Source: Anoxybacillus tengchongensis (GTDB lineage Bacteria; Bacillota; Bacilli; Bacillales; Anoxybacillaceae). Taken from it: a stretch of DNA of 64,000 nucleotides. The stretch is from assembly GCF_014201585.1 (NCBI RefSeq), contig NZ_JACHES010000004.1:124001-188000 (forward strand). The letters are read 5' to 3'. Positions 6,881 through 16,214 of the stretch are shown piece after piece. Numbering within the stretch: the stretch's first letter is position 1; every line of letters begins with the position of its first letter. The notes beneath the pieces were generated by a model, which worked only from the letters and a program-made list of their open reading frames with translations, ran no database searches and was not told the origin of the DNA. Made by a program: the position numbers and the translations under genes.

Positions 6881-7996
6881 TCATCCTTTCGAGCGCTTAT
6901 ATATTTTTGAGCGAACGATACGCCGTTCTACTTCGGCCAAATTGACTGCATAGCCGATTCCATGTTGTTTTTGAACGAAAATTCGCCCACGATGGACAGT
7001 CACTTCTGGTTCGATAAAATCACGTTCCCAATAATTTGCGGATGCCGCTGTATCGCTTGGAAGAGAAAAGTGCGGAAGCGTCGCTAAAGCGATGCTATGT
7101 GCTCGTCCGACTCCGCCTTCTAACATGCCGCCACACCATACAGGAATACGATGTTGCTGGCATAAATCATGAATGCGTTTTGCCTCTGTTAATCCACCTA
7201 CTCGACCAATTTTTATATTGATCACGCGGCAACTTTTTAACTCAATCGCTCTTTTTGCATCTTCATATGAACAAATGCTTTCATCTAAACAAATCGGCGT
7301 TTGCAATTTCGCTTGTAGCTTCGCATGATCAACGATGTCATCTACAGCAAGCGGCTGTTCAATCATAAGCAACTCATAGTCATCAAGCGCTTTCAGGCGG
7401 TCGATATCGCATAACGAGTAAGCGGAGTTTGCATCCACCATTAGCGGAACATGCGGAAAATGGTGACGAATGTCCCGAACAACATCAACATCCCATCCGG
7501 GCTTAATTTTTATTTTTATACGTTTGTATCCTTCCGCAAGCGCCTGTTCGATCCGTTTTAATGTATTTGTTATTGGCTGAATGCCGATGCTGACACCCAC
7601 GTCCACTTCTTGTTTTTCACCGCCCAACGCAACGTGTAATGGCATATGATGCCGTTTCGCAAATGCATCCCAAACGGCCCCTTCAAGCGCTGCTTTTGCC
7701 ATACAATTGCGGCGAATGAGCGAAAATCGATCACGCAATTCATCCGGATGATAAACAGGCGCTTGAAAAAGAAGCGGGATTAAAAATGCTTCAAGCATAT
7801 GCCACGTCGTCTCGATCGTTTCTTCTGTATACCACGGAGCGAAAAACGCGACGCCTTCTCCCCATCCGTGCACACCATCTTGATCTATGACTTCAACTAA
7901 TAAAACCGGACGCGTTTTCATCGTTCCAAAACTTGTCGTAAATGGTGATTTTAATTCCATTTCTAAGTATCGTAAAATAACTGTATGAAATTGCAC
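6881..7996 (-). CDS. menC: o-Succinylbenzoate synthase / N-succinylamino acid racemase
   Basis: A 371-residue enolase-superfamily enzyme of the muconate-lactonizing subgroup. Catalytic features are all visible: KIKIK (the two lysines), VDANS, IEQPL and LDESI as metal ligands, and the second catalytic lysine in [10 protein letters not shown]. Close homologues dehydrate SHCHC to o-succinylbenzoate for menaquinone and often also racemise N-succinylamino acids. No other men genes are nearby, so sequence alone cannot decide between the two roles. GTG 7996 is chosen for GGAGGG six bases upstream; a longer reading would run into the liv operon terminator. Confidence 0.82.
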   Translation of the reverse strand: MQFHTVILRYLEMELKSPFTTSFGTMKTRPVLLVEVIDQDGVHGWGEGVAFFAPWYTEETIETTWHMLEAFLIPLLFQAPVYHPDELRDRFSLIRRNCMAKAALEGAVWDAFAKRHHMPLHVALGGEKQEVDVGVSIGIQPITNTLKRIEQALAEGYKRIKIKIKPGWDVDVVRDIRHHFPHVPLMVDANSAYSLCDIDRLKALDDYELLMIEQPLAVDDIVDHAKLQAKLQTPICLDESICSYEDAKRAIELKSCRVINIKIGRVGGLTEAKRIHDLCQQHRIPVWCGGMLEGGVGRAHSIALATLPHFSLPSDTAASANYWERDFIEPEVTVHRGRIFVQKQHGIGYAVNLAEVERRIVRSKIYKRSKG

Positions 7997-8021
7997 AAAA
8001 ATCCCTCCAAAATCATTATAC

Positions 8022-8057
8022 AAAAAGGCGCTAGCTTTTGTCGCCATGCGCCTTTTT
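8022..8057 (-). terminator. Terminator of the livJHMGF operon
   Basis: AAAAAGGCGC at 8022-8031 pairs with GCGCCTTTTT at 8048-8057, immediately after the livF stop. Confidence 0.8.
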
Positions 8058-8059
8058 GT

Positions 8060-8767
8060 TCATCCTAAATACGCTTCTCTCACTTGTTCGTTTCCGAGCA
8101 ACTCTTTTCCTGTTCCTGACATTGTAATTTCTCCTGTTTGAATGACGTAGCCACGATGGGCAATTTGAAGCGCTTGGAATGCGTTTTGTTCAACGAGCAA
8201 AATCGTCATTCCTTCATCGTTTAACTCGCGAATAATATGAAAAATTTGTTCGACGATAATTGGGGCTAAACCCATTGACGGTTCATCTAGCATAAGAAGT
8301 CGAGGCTTCATCATTAAAGCACGACCGATCGCTAACATTTGTTGTTCTCCGCCGCTCATCGTTCCGCCTTTTTGTTGTAAACGCTCTTTTAGTCGCGGGA
8401 AATAATGAAACACCCGTTCCATTCGTTCAGCTATTTCTTTTTTATCTTTTACCGAAAAAGCTCCCATTTCTAAATTTTCTTTTACCGTCAGTCTCGGAAA
8501 AATTCGCCGTCCTTCCGGAACATGAGCGATGCCTGATAATGACGTAATATGTGGGGGCGTATTTGTGATGTCTTTTCCTTCGTACAAAATGCTCCCGCTT
8601 TTCGCCTTCACCTGCCCGCTAATCGTTTTTAACGTCGTTGATTTTCCAGCACCGTTACTGCCGATTAACGTAACAATTTCCCCTTCGCACACTTCTAAAT
8701 CAATTCCTTTTAACGCATGAACTCCGCCATAAAACGTATGAACACGCTCTAGCCGCAGCAAACTCAC
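8060..8767 (-). CDS. livF: Branched-chain amino acid ABC transporter ATPase LivF
   Basis: A 235-residue ABC ATPase with Walker A GSNGAGKST (36-44), Q-loop region, signature MSGGEQQ, Walker B LLMLDEPSMGL and an LVEQN switch region. The length and the P-E-G-R-R-I-F-P-R-L-T motif after the signature helix are typical of LivF rather than LivG. Start is GTG 8767 with AGGGAGGG upstream. It is the last gene of the five-gene cluster and powers uptake with LivG. Confidence 0.9.
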   Translation of the reverse strand: MSLLRLERVHTFYGGVHALKGIDLEVCEGEIVTLIGSNGAGKSTTLKTISGQVKAKSGSILYEGKDITNTPPHITSLSGIAHVPEGRRIFPRLTVKENLEMGAFSVKDKKEIAERMERVFHYFPRLKERLQQKGGTMSGGEQQMLAIGRALMMKPRLLMLDEPSMGLAPIIVEQIFHIIRELNDEGMTILLVEQNAFQALQIAHRGYVIQTGEITMSGTGKELLGNEQVREAYLG

Positions 8768-8780
8768 TCGCTATCCCTCC

Positions 8781-9557
8781 CTATGATGCTGTTGTCGCTC
8801 CTTTGCCTAAATAAGCTTCAATCACTTTTTCGTTGTTTCGAATGTCATCTGGGGTACCTTCAGCAATTTTTTCTCCGTGGTCTAACACAATAATATGTTC
8901 GGAAATTTCCATAACAAGCTTCATATCATGTTCAATTAAAATGATCGTTAGTTGTAGTTGTTCGCGCATATGGTAAATGAGCTTCGTTAATTCCGCTGTC
9001 TCTTTCGGGTTCATTCCTGCAGCTGGCTCATCTAACAGCAACACTTTTGGCTTTGTCGCTAATGCGCGGGCAATTTCAAGTTTCCGTTGTGCTCCATATG
9101 GCAAACTTTTCGCCTCTTCGTTATAAAGCGACTCTAACCCAACATATTGCAAAAGGCGATACGCTTCTTGCTTCGCTTCTTTTTCCTCTTTGCGCATGAA
9201 CGGCGTGGAAAACATCGTATGAAATAACCCGCTCCGCAAATGTGTATGCATGCCAACCATGACGTTTTCTAAAACTGTCATCGCTCCGAACAAACGAATG
9301 TTTTGGAACGTGCGCGAAATGCCTTTTTGTGCGACTTGATGCGGTTTTAAACCAACGATCGACTCACCGTTTAGTAAAATATCGCCACTCGTCGGCTGAT
9401 ATACACCTGTCACCATGTTAAACAACGTCGTCTTTCCTGCACCGTTCGGTCCAATGACTGCTGTAATTGATCCTTTTTGTACGTCCATATTAATATTGCT
9501 GTTTGCCGTAAGTCCACCAAATTGTTTCGTTAATTGTTTAACCGTTAAAATAGACAT
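8781..9557 (-). CDS. livG: Branched-chain amino acid ABC transporter ATPase LivG
   Basis: A 258-residue ABC ATPase with Walker A GPNGAGKTT, the LivG-specific ISRTFQNIRLF stretch, LPYGAQRKLEIARAL as the divergent signature region, Walker B LLLDEPAAGMNP and IEHDM. ATG 9557 is set by AAGGAGGGGG nine bases upstream. The first codons overlap the end of livM by 20 bases, showing tight coupling. Confidence 0.92.
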   Translation of the reverse strand: MSILTVKQLTKQFGGLTANSNINMDVQKGSITAVIGPNGAGKTTLFNMVTGVYQPTSGDILLNGESIVGLKPHQVAQKGISRTFQNIRLFGAMTVLENVMVGMHTHLRSGLFHTMFSTPFMRKEEKEAKQEAYRLLQYVGLESLYNEEAKSLPYGAQRKLEIARALATKPKVLLLDEPAAGMNPKETAELTKLIYHMREQLQLTIILIEHDMKLVMEISEHIIVLDHGEKIAEGTPDDIRNNEKVIEAYLGKGATTAS

Positions 9558-10824
9558 CTTTCGCCCCCTCCTTTCCATCTACCATATTCGTTGCACCGCT
9601 TTTTAACTCTTTTTCGTCAAAACGAGGGTTTTTTGCTGGCAATAACCCTTGTGGCCGGTACAAAGCGAATAAAATTAAAATGACTCCGAAAATAAACCGT
9701 TGCATTTTCGCAGGAGATAGCGCATCTGGAATGCTAACAACTCCGCTTAAACTAAGTTGATTCAACCAGTTTGTTAGCTCTGTAAGCACTTGAAGATTTA
9801 AAATCGTTACAAGTGCTGCACCGAGTATAACGCCTGGTACGCTACCCATTCCTCCTAAAATGACCATGACGAGAATTGTAATGGATTCAAGCAACGTAAA
9901 GCTTGTCGGATCAACAAACGTCTGTTTTGCAGCAAAGACGACGCCCATCATTCCTGAAAATGAAGCGCCAACAGCAAACGCCATCAACTTCGTACGAACG
10001 AGTGGAATACCCATCGCTTGCGCAGCAATCTCATTTTCGCGCACCGCTTTCCACGCTCGTCCAATTTTTGAATACTCTAAACGTCGAACGACAAAAATGG
10101 TGAGCAGTAGAATAACTAATACGACGTAATAAAATTGGCTTGGGTACATGAACTCTAGTCCAAACAACTTCGGTGGTTGGACAGAAGCAAGCCCCATCGC
10201 CCCGTTTGTAATGTTGATCGGCTTATCTAAGTTATTAAAAATAATGCGAATGATTTCTCCAAATCCGAGCGTCACGATGGCTAAATAATCACCTTTTACA
10301 CGCAACACCGGAATGCCTAGCAATATTCCAAATATCGCAGCGACAATGCAACCGATAATTAAAAATACCCAAAAGCTTTCTCCGGATAACGGATATTGTC
10401 CAAATGGCATAAAGTTATTTGCTTGCGTTGTGGCAAAAATACCATACGTATAAGCACCAATCGCAAAAAAGGCAACAAATCCTAAATCTAGTAGACCGGC
10501 AAGTCCAACGACAATGTTTAAACCGAGCGCCATGGCGATATAAATCCCGACTAACGTCGCCACTTCCATATACGATTGATATGCTTCTCCTTGGCTAGCG
10601 GCTAATGGCAGTAGTACGCTTAATACGACAATGCCTATCACCCATTTCACGCGATGCGAAAACGTTGTGAAATGTAAAAGTAAAAGCGAGGAAAGCAAAA
10701 GTAAAAAAGCAACAACCGATTTTTGCGCTAAATATAAGCTAATAAATGTTACGACAATATATACAGCGATCACAATTGCCTGAAGGCGTTTATTTTGCTC
10801 TAGTACGTTCAGCCATTTTTTCAT
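9538..10824 (-). CDS. livM: Branched-chain amino acid ABC transporter permease LivM
   Basis: A 428-residue integral membrane protein with about ten hydrophobic segments. The family hallmark GLNIVVGLAGLLDLGFVAFFAIGAY and the IVTLGFGEIIRIIFNN cytoplasmic loop are present. LivM is longer than LivH because of extra N-terminal helices, as seen here. ATG 10824 has GGTGG five bases upstream and begins just after the livH stop. Confidence 0.92.
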   Translation of the reverse strand: MKKWLNVLEQNKRLQAIVIAVYIVVTFISLYLAQKSVVAFLLLLSSLLLLHFTTFSHRVKWVIGIVVLSVLLPLAASQGEAYQSYMEVATLVGIYIAMALGLNIVVGLAGLLDLGFVAFFAIGAYTYGIFATTQANNFMPFGQYPLSGESFWVFLIIGCIVAAIFGILLGIPVLRVKGDYLAIVTLGFGEIIRIIFNNLDKPINITNGAMGLASVQPPKLFGLEFMYPSQFYYVVLVILLLTIFVVRRLEYSKIGRAWKAVRENEIAAQAMGIPLVRTKLMAFAVGASFSGMMGVVFAAKQTFVDPTSFTLLESITILVMVILGGMGSVPGVILGAALVTILNLQVLTELTNWLNQLSLSGVVSIPDALSPAKMQRFIFGVILILFALYRPQGLLPAKNPRFDEKELKSGATNMVDGKEGAKDVYFNG

Positions 10825-10833
10825 GTTGACCAC

Positions 10834-11820
10834 CTACACTTTCTCGATAGACACTTTTCCGAATAGTCCTTCTGGCTTAAAGATGAGAACCATAATTAAA
10901 ATAGAAAAAGCAAACACGTCTTTGTACTCTGCTCCTAATATACCGTTAGAAATGATTGGTAAGTTCGCCGCCGCAAACATTTCAAGCAGCCCGAGAACAA
11001 TGCCACCGAACATGGCCCCGCGAATATTTCCGATCCCCCCTAATACTGCTGCAGTAAAAGCTTTCAATCCTAAAATAAAACCAATGTATGGATCAATCGT
11101 TCCGTATTGAATCGCAAAAAGAACACCGGTTGCTCCTCCTAGCGCAGAGCCAATAAAAAACGTTAAAGCGATGACTTTGTTGACATTTACACTCATTAGT
11201 GCAGCCGTTTCACGATCTTGGGCAACAGCACGCATTGCCATTCCCCATTTTGTTTTATTCACAAAAAAGTCAAGCGTCACCATCATAACAACAGCTGTAA
11301 CTAAAACGATAAAAAATGAGGACTTAACTGAGGCGTCATGAAATCCTGACCAGATAGAGGAAGCTGAAATACTTACTTGCCCAGTAAACAAACTTGGACC
11401 GGTTAAAATGTAGTTTCCTTTCTTCAACTCTGTAATAAAACGGACAAAATCTTGCAATAAAAATGAAATACCGATTGCTGTAATAAGGGTAATTAATTTT
11501 GGAGCGCTTCGTAACGGACGATATGCAACTCGTTCAATTCCCATGCCAAGCAATCCTGTCACAATCGATGTCGCCACAAGGACGAGAAGTAAAGACAGCA
11601 ACATAGGCATAGACGATAGCCAACCAAAAGCGGAAAACGATAAGAAAAGAGCTGTGCCAACAAATGCACCTGTCATAAAAATTTCCCCGTGTGCGAAGTT
11701 GATAAGCTCTAAAATGCCGTACACCATTGTATATCCGAGGGCAACAATCGCGTATACAGCTCCTAATGCTAATCCATCAATGACGACTTGAGGCAATGTT
11801 TGTAGCACATGTTCGATCAT
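10834..11820 (-). CDS. livH: Branched-chain amino acid ABC transporter permease LivH
   Basis: A 328-residue polytopic permease. GLALGAVYAIVALGYTMVYG near the N-terminus and NFAHGEIFM are the LivH signatures; the ATPase-coupling loop is RAVAQDRETAALMSVN. ATG 11820 is preceded by GGAGG. It forms the translocation path with LivM. Confidence 0.92.
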   Translation of the reverse strand: MIEHVLQTLPQVVIDGLALGAVYAIVALGYTMVYGILELINFAHGEIFMTGAFVGTALFLSFSAFGWLSSMPMLLSLLLVLVATSIVTGLLGMGIERVAYRPLRSAPKLITLITAIGISFLLQDFVRFITELKKGNYILTGPSLFTGQVSISASSIWSGFHDASVKSSFFIVLVTAVVMMVTLDFFVNKTKWGMAMRAVAQDRETAALMSVNVNKVIALTFFIGSALGGATGVLFAIQYGTIDPYIGFILGLKAFTAAVLGGIGNIRGAMFGGIVLGLLEMFAAANLPIISNGILGAEYKDVFAFSILIMVLIFKPEGLFGKVSIEKV

Positions 11821-11900
11821 ATGTCGTTCCTCCATTTCCTTGTCTTTATCTAAAATTACCTAGTCCCTTTTCCTATCAATAACATGTAAAAAATTATAAG

Positions 11901-11932
11901 AAAAGGGTACGGCAAATTGTCATACCCTTTTC
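11901..11932 (-). terminator. Intercistronic stem-loop between livJ and livH
   Basis: AAAAGGGTA pairs with TACCCTTTT across a 13-base loop, with a T-rich tract after it on the minus strand. As livH has no evident promoter of its own, it probably acts as a partial terminator or mRNA-stabilising hairpin that raises the level of binding protein over permease. Confidence 0.65.
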
Positions 11933-11946
11933 AAACGTATTTATCT

Positions 11947-13152
11947 TTATTTGCTTACCTCATCTTCTAATCGTGCTGGATACGTTGCTTCTTCAAATTT
12001 ATAAATGTAAATTTTCGCGTATTTGTTGTCCCCTTTTTCATCGAAGCTTACTTTCGTCACAACCCCTTCATAATCTTGCACTTTCCGAACAGCATCAGCT
12101 ACTTGTTCGCGAGTAGGAAGTTTATTTCCATTCGCTTTAATTGCCTCTTCAATCGCTTTTAACAAGACAGCCATTGCGTCATACCCATAAGCAGAGTACG
12201 ATTCAATATTTTTACCAAACTTTTGCTTGTACTTTTCTGCAAATTGCTTTCCAGCTTCTGTCGCCGTTGCTACACCTGCTGCTGATGTAATGAACGTATT
12301 TTTCACCGCGTCGCCTGCAATTTCAACAAGTGTAGAAGAGTCCATTCCATCTCCACCCATAAACGGTACGGTAATGCCTTTATCACGCGCCTGTTTAATT
12401 AACATTCCACCCTCTGTGTACATCCCACCGAAATACACGAGATCCGGCTTTTTCGCAAGCACTTGGTTTAGTACACCGTTAAAGTCTTTTTCACCAATTG
12501 TAATTCCTTCAAATCCGACAATTTCAGCACCTGCTTCTTCCGCTCCTTTTTTGAATGCTTCAGCTAATCCTGTACCGTATGCCGTTTTATCTTGAATGAT
12601 AAAAATTTTCTTCGCTCCTAATTTTTCAACAGCAAATTTTGCACCTGCTGGACCTTGGAAATCATCGCGTGCACAAATGCGGTTCACCGTTTTTAAGCCA
12701 CGATCTGTCACGTCTGTTGCTGTGTTTGCTGGAGAAACCATTGGAATGTTATATTTCTCGTAAATTTCTGAAGATGGAATCGCAACGCCCGAATTCAAAT
12801 GTCCAACGACACCTAAAACTTGTTGATCCGCTCCAATGAGTTGAGCATTAGCTACCCCTTTTTTCGGATCTGCTTGATCGTCATATGGAACAAGCTCCAA
12901 TTTAAACCCTAATTTTTCGAACTTTTCTTTTTGTTCTTCTAAAGCAAGTTGAGCTCCAAGTTTAATCGATTCACCTAACGTCGCTGCTCCACCAGAAAGG
13001 GGGCTTTGAGTGGCAATTTTAATGACTGTACCCCCTCCAGCTTCCCCGTTGTTTTTCGATGTTTGCGATGTTTTATCCGCCGAACAACCAGTCAACAAAC
13101 CAATCGCAAGCGTAGCGGATGTGAAAATAGAAAACACCTTTTTCCTTTTCAT
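11947..13152 (-). CDS. livJ: Branched-chain amino acid ABC transporter binding lipoprotein LivJ
   Basis: A 401-residue type-I periplasmic-binding-fold lipoprotein. The signal ends at LLTGC with lipid-modified C23. Mature motifs include IATQSPLSGGAATLGESIKLG, VVGHLNSGVAIPSSEIY and a C-terminal AYGYDAMAVLLKAI, typical of Leu/Ile/Val-binding proteins. ATG 13152 is set by AAAAAGGGGG; 30 extra upstream codons are A/T-rich leader sequence. It is the first gene of livJHMGF, with CodY-like boxes upstream. Confidence 0.92.
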   Translation of the reverse strand: MKRKKVFSIFTSATLAIGLLTGCSADKTSQTSKNNGEAGGGTVIKIATQSPLSGGAATLGESIKLGAQLALEEQKEKFEKLGFKLELVPYDDQADPKKGVANAQLIGADQQVLGVVGHLNSGVAIPSSEIYEKYNIPMVSPANTATDVTDRGLKTVNRICARDDFQGPAGAKFAVEKLGAKKIFIIQDKTAYGTGLAEAFKKGAEEAGAEIVGFEGITIGEKDFNGVLNQVLAKKPDLVYFGGMYTEGGMLIKQARDKGITVPFMGGDGMDSSTLVEIAGDAVKNTFITSAAGVATATEAGKQFAEKYKQKFGKNIESYSAYGYDAMAVLLKAIEEAIKANGNKLPTREQVADAVRKVQDYEGVVTKVSFDEKGDNKYAKIYIYKFEEATYPARLEDEVSK

Positions 13153-13167
13153 GCAAATCCCCCTTTT

Positions 13168-13182
13168 TATTTTCAAAAAATT
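13168..13182. promoter_or_regulatory. CodY-like box 1 upstream of livJ
   Basis: On the minus strand AATTTTTTGAAAATA matches 13 of 15 bases of the CodY motif AATTTTCWGAAAATT. It sits just before the livJ ribosome binding site. CodY repression of branched-chain amino acid transport is well known in Bacilli; action here is inferred. Confidence 0.5.
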
Positions 13183-13233
13183 TAATATTTTCACAACAAT
13201 AATATAATATGAATCTTCTGAATATACAAGATG

Positions 13234-13248
13234 TATTTTCAAAAATAT
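13234..13248. promoter_or_regulatory. CodY-like box 2 upstream of livJ
   Basis: ATATTTTTGAAAATA on the minus strand matches 11 of 15 bases of the CodY motif, 66 bases upstream of box 1. It is weaker on its own. Confidence 0.3.
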
Positions 13249-13417
13249 GAGAGAAAAGATATAATTTCAATCAAAAACTGATGATTATAACAATACGTGC
13301 CATCTCTCTTTCTATTTATTTTCGTTTTCTGGAGTTGAGGAGAAACAAAATGAAATGTATGAATACATTACCGTTAACAATATACCTCTAAAACATTTCC
13401 ATTTTCATACAAAAAAA

Positions 13418-13449
13418 ACCGGAAAGTCAGCATCGCCTGGCCTTCCGGT
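13418..13449 (-). terminator. Terminator of the xylFGH operon
   Basis: ACCGGAA pairs with TTCCGGT, with an inner CAG/CTG extension, followed on the minus strand by eight T residues. It lies just after the xylH stop. Confidence 0.8.
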
Positions 13450-13471
13450 CGCACCTCTTTAATCTATTTTT

Positions 13472-14641
13472 TTAATTTGTTTTCCGCTTTCGACTAGCAA
13501 TATCAATCCAAACGGCTAAAATTAAAATGCTCCCTTTTACGATATATTGCCAAAATGTTTCCATACCTAACAATGACATTCCATTATCAAGCGATGTCAT
13601 GACCATGGCACCGATGATCGCACCGATGATTGTACCAGATCCGCCCATTAAGGATGTTCCACCGATGACGCAGGCGGCGATGGCATCTAGCTCGTACATT
13701 TGTCCCGCTGAAATCGTTGCCGATGATAAACGTGCTGTTAAAACGAGTGCAGCGATAGCAGAAAGCAAGCCCGTAAAGACAAACAACATCATCGTATGGA
13801 GTTGGATATTAATCCCAGATAACCGGGCAGCTTCCACGTTTCCTCCGATGGCGTATACGTGACGACCAAACGTTGTTTTTGTCGCAATGAATGAGAAAAT
13901 AAGCGCCAAGGCAATGACAAAAATAATCGGAAACGGAATTCCTTTATAACTGTTCATTGTAACAACAAATACTAAAATAAGTGCACTAATAACGAATAAT
14001 TTTGTTAGTTCAAAAGGTAATGGCGAAACAGTGAAGCCGTATTGTTGGCGCGATTTTCGCTTACGAAACGTTGAAACAAATAGCGCAACGACGGCCATCG
14101 CCGCAAGTATAATACCAAAAACATCTGTAAAATATGCGCTTCCTAAAGCAATAAACTGCGCATCAAAAATTGGAATGGTTGTTGACTTTGTGATTCCCAT
14201 TAATGCTCCGCGGAAAATCATCATTCCACCTAACGTAACGATAAACGCAGGAATGGCTCGATAAGCAACTAACCAACCTTGCACAAGTCCGACAAGTGCA
14301 CCTGCAAGCAACGTACATAAAATGACGACAGATGTCGGCATCCCCATCCAGTTGCTTAAAATGGCTGCAACACCACCTGTAAGACCGACAATCGAACCGA
14401 CGGAAAGATCAATATGTCCTGCAACAATGACAAGCACCATACCAATGGCTAAAATAGCTGTAACCGACATTTGTGTAAATAAGTTCGATAAATTGCGGGC
14501 ACTCAAAAATGTCTCATTTAACATACCAAAGAAAATCCAAATAGCAATGAGTGCACCGATCATCGTATAAGCACGAATATCTATTTTGCCAAATACATTT
14601 TTCTTTTTCGGTTGCTGCTCGATGACTGCCTTTATTTCCAT
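13472..14641 (-). CDS. xylH: Xylose-type ABC transporter permease XylH
   Basis: A 389-residue sugar permease of the BPD_transp_2 family with about ten membrane segments. VIVAGHIDLSVGSIVGL and FIVTLGGMMIFRG are the family signatures. A 30-residue hydrophilic loop rich in RKRKSRQQYGF near the middle is as in XylH, which is longer than RbsC. It starts three bases after the xylG stop with AGGAGGGGAATGAGTT upstream. Sugar specificity is inferred from XylF and the neighbouring sensor genes. Confidence 0.85.
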   Translation of the reverse strand: MEIKAVIEQQPKKKNVFGKIDIRAYTMIGALIAIWIFFGMLNETFLSARNLSNLFTQMSVTAILAIGMVLVIVAGHIDLSVGSIVGLTGGVAAILSNWMGMPTSVVILCTLLAGALVGLVQGWLVAYRAIPAFIVTLGGMMIFRGALMGITKSTTIPIFDAQFIALGSAYFTDVFGIILAAMAVVALFVSTFRKRKSRQQYGFTVSPLPFELTKLFVISALILVFVVTMNSYKGIPFPIIFVIALALIFSFIATKTTFGRHVYAIGGNVEAARLSGINIQLHTMMLFVFTGLLSAIAALVLTARLSSATISAGQMYELDAIAACVIGGTSLMGGSGTIIGAIIGAMVMTSLDNGMSLLGMETFWQYIVKGSILILAVWIDIASRKRKTN

Positions 14642-14644
14642 AAC

Positions 14645-16153
14645 TCATTCCCCTCCTGTCGCTGCCATCATAATATTTTCTTGTGTTGCTTCATCGTGCG
14701 ACAATTGTTTCACGATTCTCCCTTCACGCATAACATAAATGCGGTCGCTCATTCCTAAAATTTCTGGAAGTTCAGAAGAAATCATCATGATAGCAACGCC
14801 TTCTTTTGCTAATTTATTCATTAAGTGATAAATTTCATATTTTGCTCCAACATCAATACCGCGCGTCGGCTCGTCTAATATTAAAAGTTTTGGTTTCGCC
14901 ATTAACCATTTCGCCAATACAACTTTTTGCTGATTCCCTCCAGATAACGTACCGACAGCTGTTTCTAAAGATGCTGTCTTCGTTTTTAGTTCATCGACAT
15001 ATTTTTGGCTCCACTTTAATTCTTCATTTTGATTGATCACTTGTAAGCGGCTAATATTTTTTAAGCTAGCTAATGTCGTATTTGTTTTCACATCCATTCC
15101 AAGTATAAGCCCCAACCTTTTGCGGTCTTCTGTGACGAGTGCAATACCTGATCGAATCGCATCTTGCACCGAACGAATGTGCACTTGTTTCCCTTCCAAC
15201 CACACTTGCCCTTCTGCTTTTCCTTCGTATGCACCGAATAAACTCATCGCGAGTTCCGTTCGTCCTGCCCCCATCAATCCTGCAATGCCAACAATTTCCC
15301 CAGCGCGAACAGTTATATGGATACTGTCGTTGATTTTCATCGGCTTTTCTTTATGCCAAACAGAGTAGTTTTTCACTTCTAATACGACATGACCTAGCGT
15401 TTTTTTGACGTACGGATAACGCTCTGTCAACTCACGCCCAACCATGAGCGCGACAACTTCATCCTCGTTCGTTTCTGCACGTGAAAGCGTCGCAATTGAC
15501 TTTCCATCGCGCAGTACGGTAATCGAATCAGCAAGTCGAAATACTTCTGGCATTTTATGAGAAATATAAATACATGCAACCCCTTGTGCTCGTAGCTGTT
15601 CTAAAATGCCCATTAAAATTTCAACTTCACTTTCTGTTAACGCTGCGGTAGGTTCATCTAAAATTAAAATATTTGCTTGTTTGGCTAGCGCTTTAGCAAT
15701 TTCAACTAACTGCTGTTGTCCAATACCAAGTGAGTGGATTTTTGTTTGTGGAGAAATCGTTAGTCCCACTTTCTTTAACCATGTTTCTGCCTCATAATAT
15801 AATTGATCCCATTGAATGACACCGAATTTACGTGGCTCTCTCCCTAAAAAAATGTTTTCACCAACAGTCATTTCTTTTACAAGCGCAAGCTCTTGGTGAA
15901 TGATCGCAATGCCTGCTTGTTCCGCATCGACAATATTTCGAAAAGAAACAGGTTTGCCATCAATACGAATTTCCCCATCATATGTTCCGGTTGGATACAG
16001 CCCGCTTAACACTTTCATCAACGTTGATTTTCCCGCGCCATTTTCACCACAAAGCGCATGAATTTCTCCTTTTTTCACTTTGAAACTGACACGATCAAGT
16101 GCTTTCACGCCGGGAAATTCTTTTGTAATATTGATCATTTCTAACGCATACAT
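14645..16153 (-). CDS. xylG: Xylose-type ABC transporter ATPase XylG (tandem ATPase)
   Basis: A 502-residue protein with two fused ABC domains. The first has Walker A GENGAGKST (36-44) and Walker B ILILDEPTAAL. The second has the usual degenerate P-loop of this family (AGLMGAGRTEL), signature LSGGNQQKV and Walker B LLILDEPTRGIDVG. ATG 16153 follows GGGAGTG; a longer frame would include the intercistronic hairpin. It energises uptake through XylH. Confidence 0.88.
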   Translation of the reverse strand: MYALEMINITKEFPGVKALDRVSFKVKKGEIHALCGENGAGKSTLMKVLSGLYPTGTYDGEIRIDGKPVSFRNIVDAEQAGIAIIHQELALVKEMTVGENIFLGREPRKFGVIQWDQLYYEAETWLKKVGLTISPQTKIHSLGIGQQQLVEIAKALAKQANILILDEPTAALTESEVEILMGILEQLRAQGVACIYISHKMPEVFRLADSITVLRDGKSIATLSRAETNEDEVVALMVGRELTERYPYVKKTLGHVVLEVKNYSVWHKEKPMKINDSIHITVRAGEIVGIAGLMGAGRTELAMSLFGAYEGKAEGQVWLEGKQVHIRSVQDAIRSGIALVTEDRKRLGLILGMDVKTNTTLASLKNISRLQVINQNEELKWSQKYVDELKTKTASLETAVGTLSGGNQQKVVLAKWLMAKPKLLILDEPTRGIDVGAKYEIYHLMNKLAKEGVAIMMISSELPEILGMSDRIYVMREGRIVKQLSHDEATQENIMMAATGGE

Positions 16154-16183
16154 TCGTTTCACTCCCGTTGTATCATGTTGAAA

Positions 16184-16212
16184 ATAAGGGTCTGGCAAAG
16201 CCAGCCCCTTAT
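16184..16212 (-). terminator. Intercistronic stem-loop between xylF and xylG
   Basis: ATAAGGG-T-CTGGC pairs with GCCAG-C-CCCTTAT around AAA, followed by TTTTC on the minus strand. It is placed directly after the binding-protein gene, which suggests partial termination or protection of the upstream message. Confidence 0.65.
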
Positions 16213-16214
16213 CT

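Larger units (their letters stand above)
13153..13471. other. 319-base intergenic region upstream of livJ
   Basis: An A/T-rich region. It holds two CodY-like boxes close to livJ, the terminator of the xylFGH operon at its far end, and a 13-codon plus-strand reading frame (13350-13391) behind a GGAG/GAGGAG sequence that I do not regard as a proven gene. No T-box or riboswitch fold is apparent. Confidence 0.6.

Noticed and set aside
13350-13391. 13-codon frame (MKCMNTLPLTIYL) behind a GGAG/GAGGAG sequence
   Set aside because: Too short, no gene downstream on that strand before a terminator, and no sign of a leader-peptide attenuator.
13153-13471. Possible T-box or riboswitch leader upstream of livJ
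   Set aside because: No T-box sequence, specifier stem or antiterminator was found; only CodY-like boxes and the neighbouring operon terminator.
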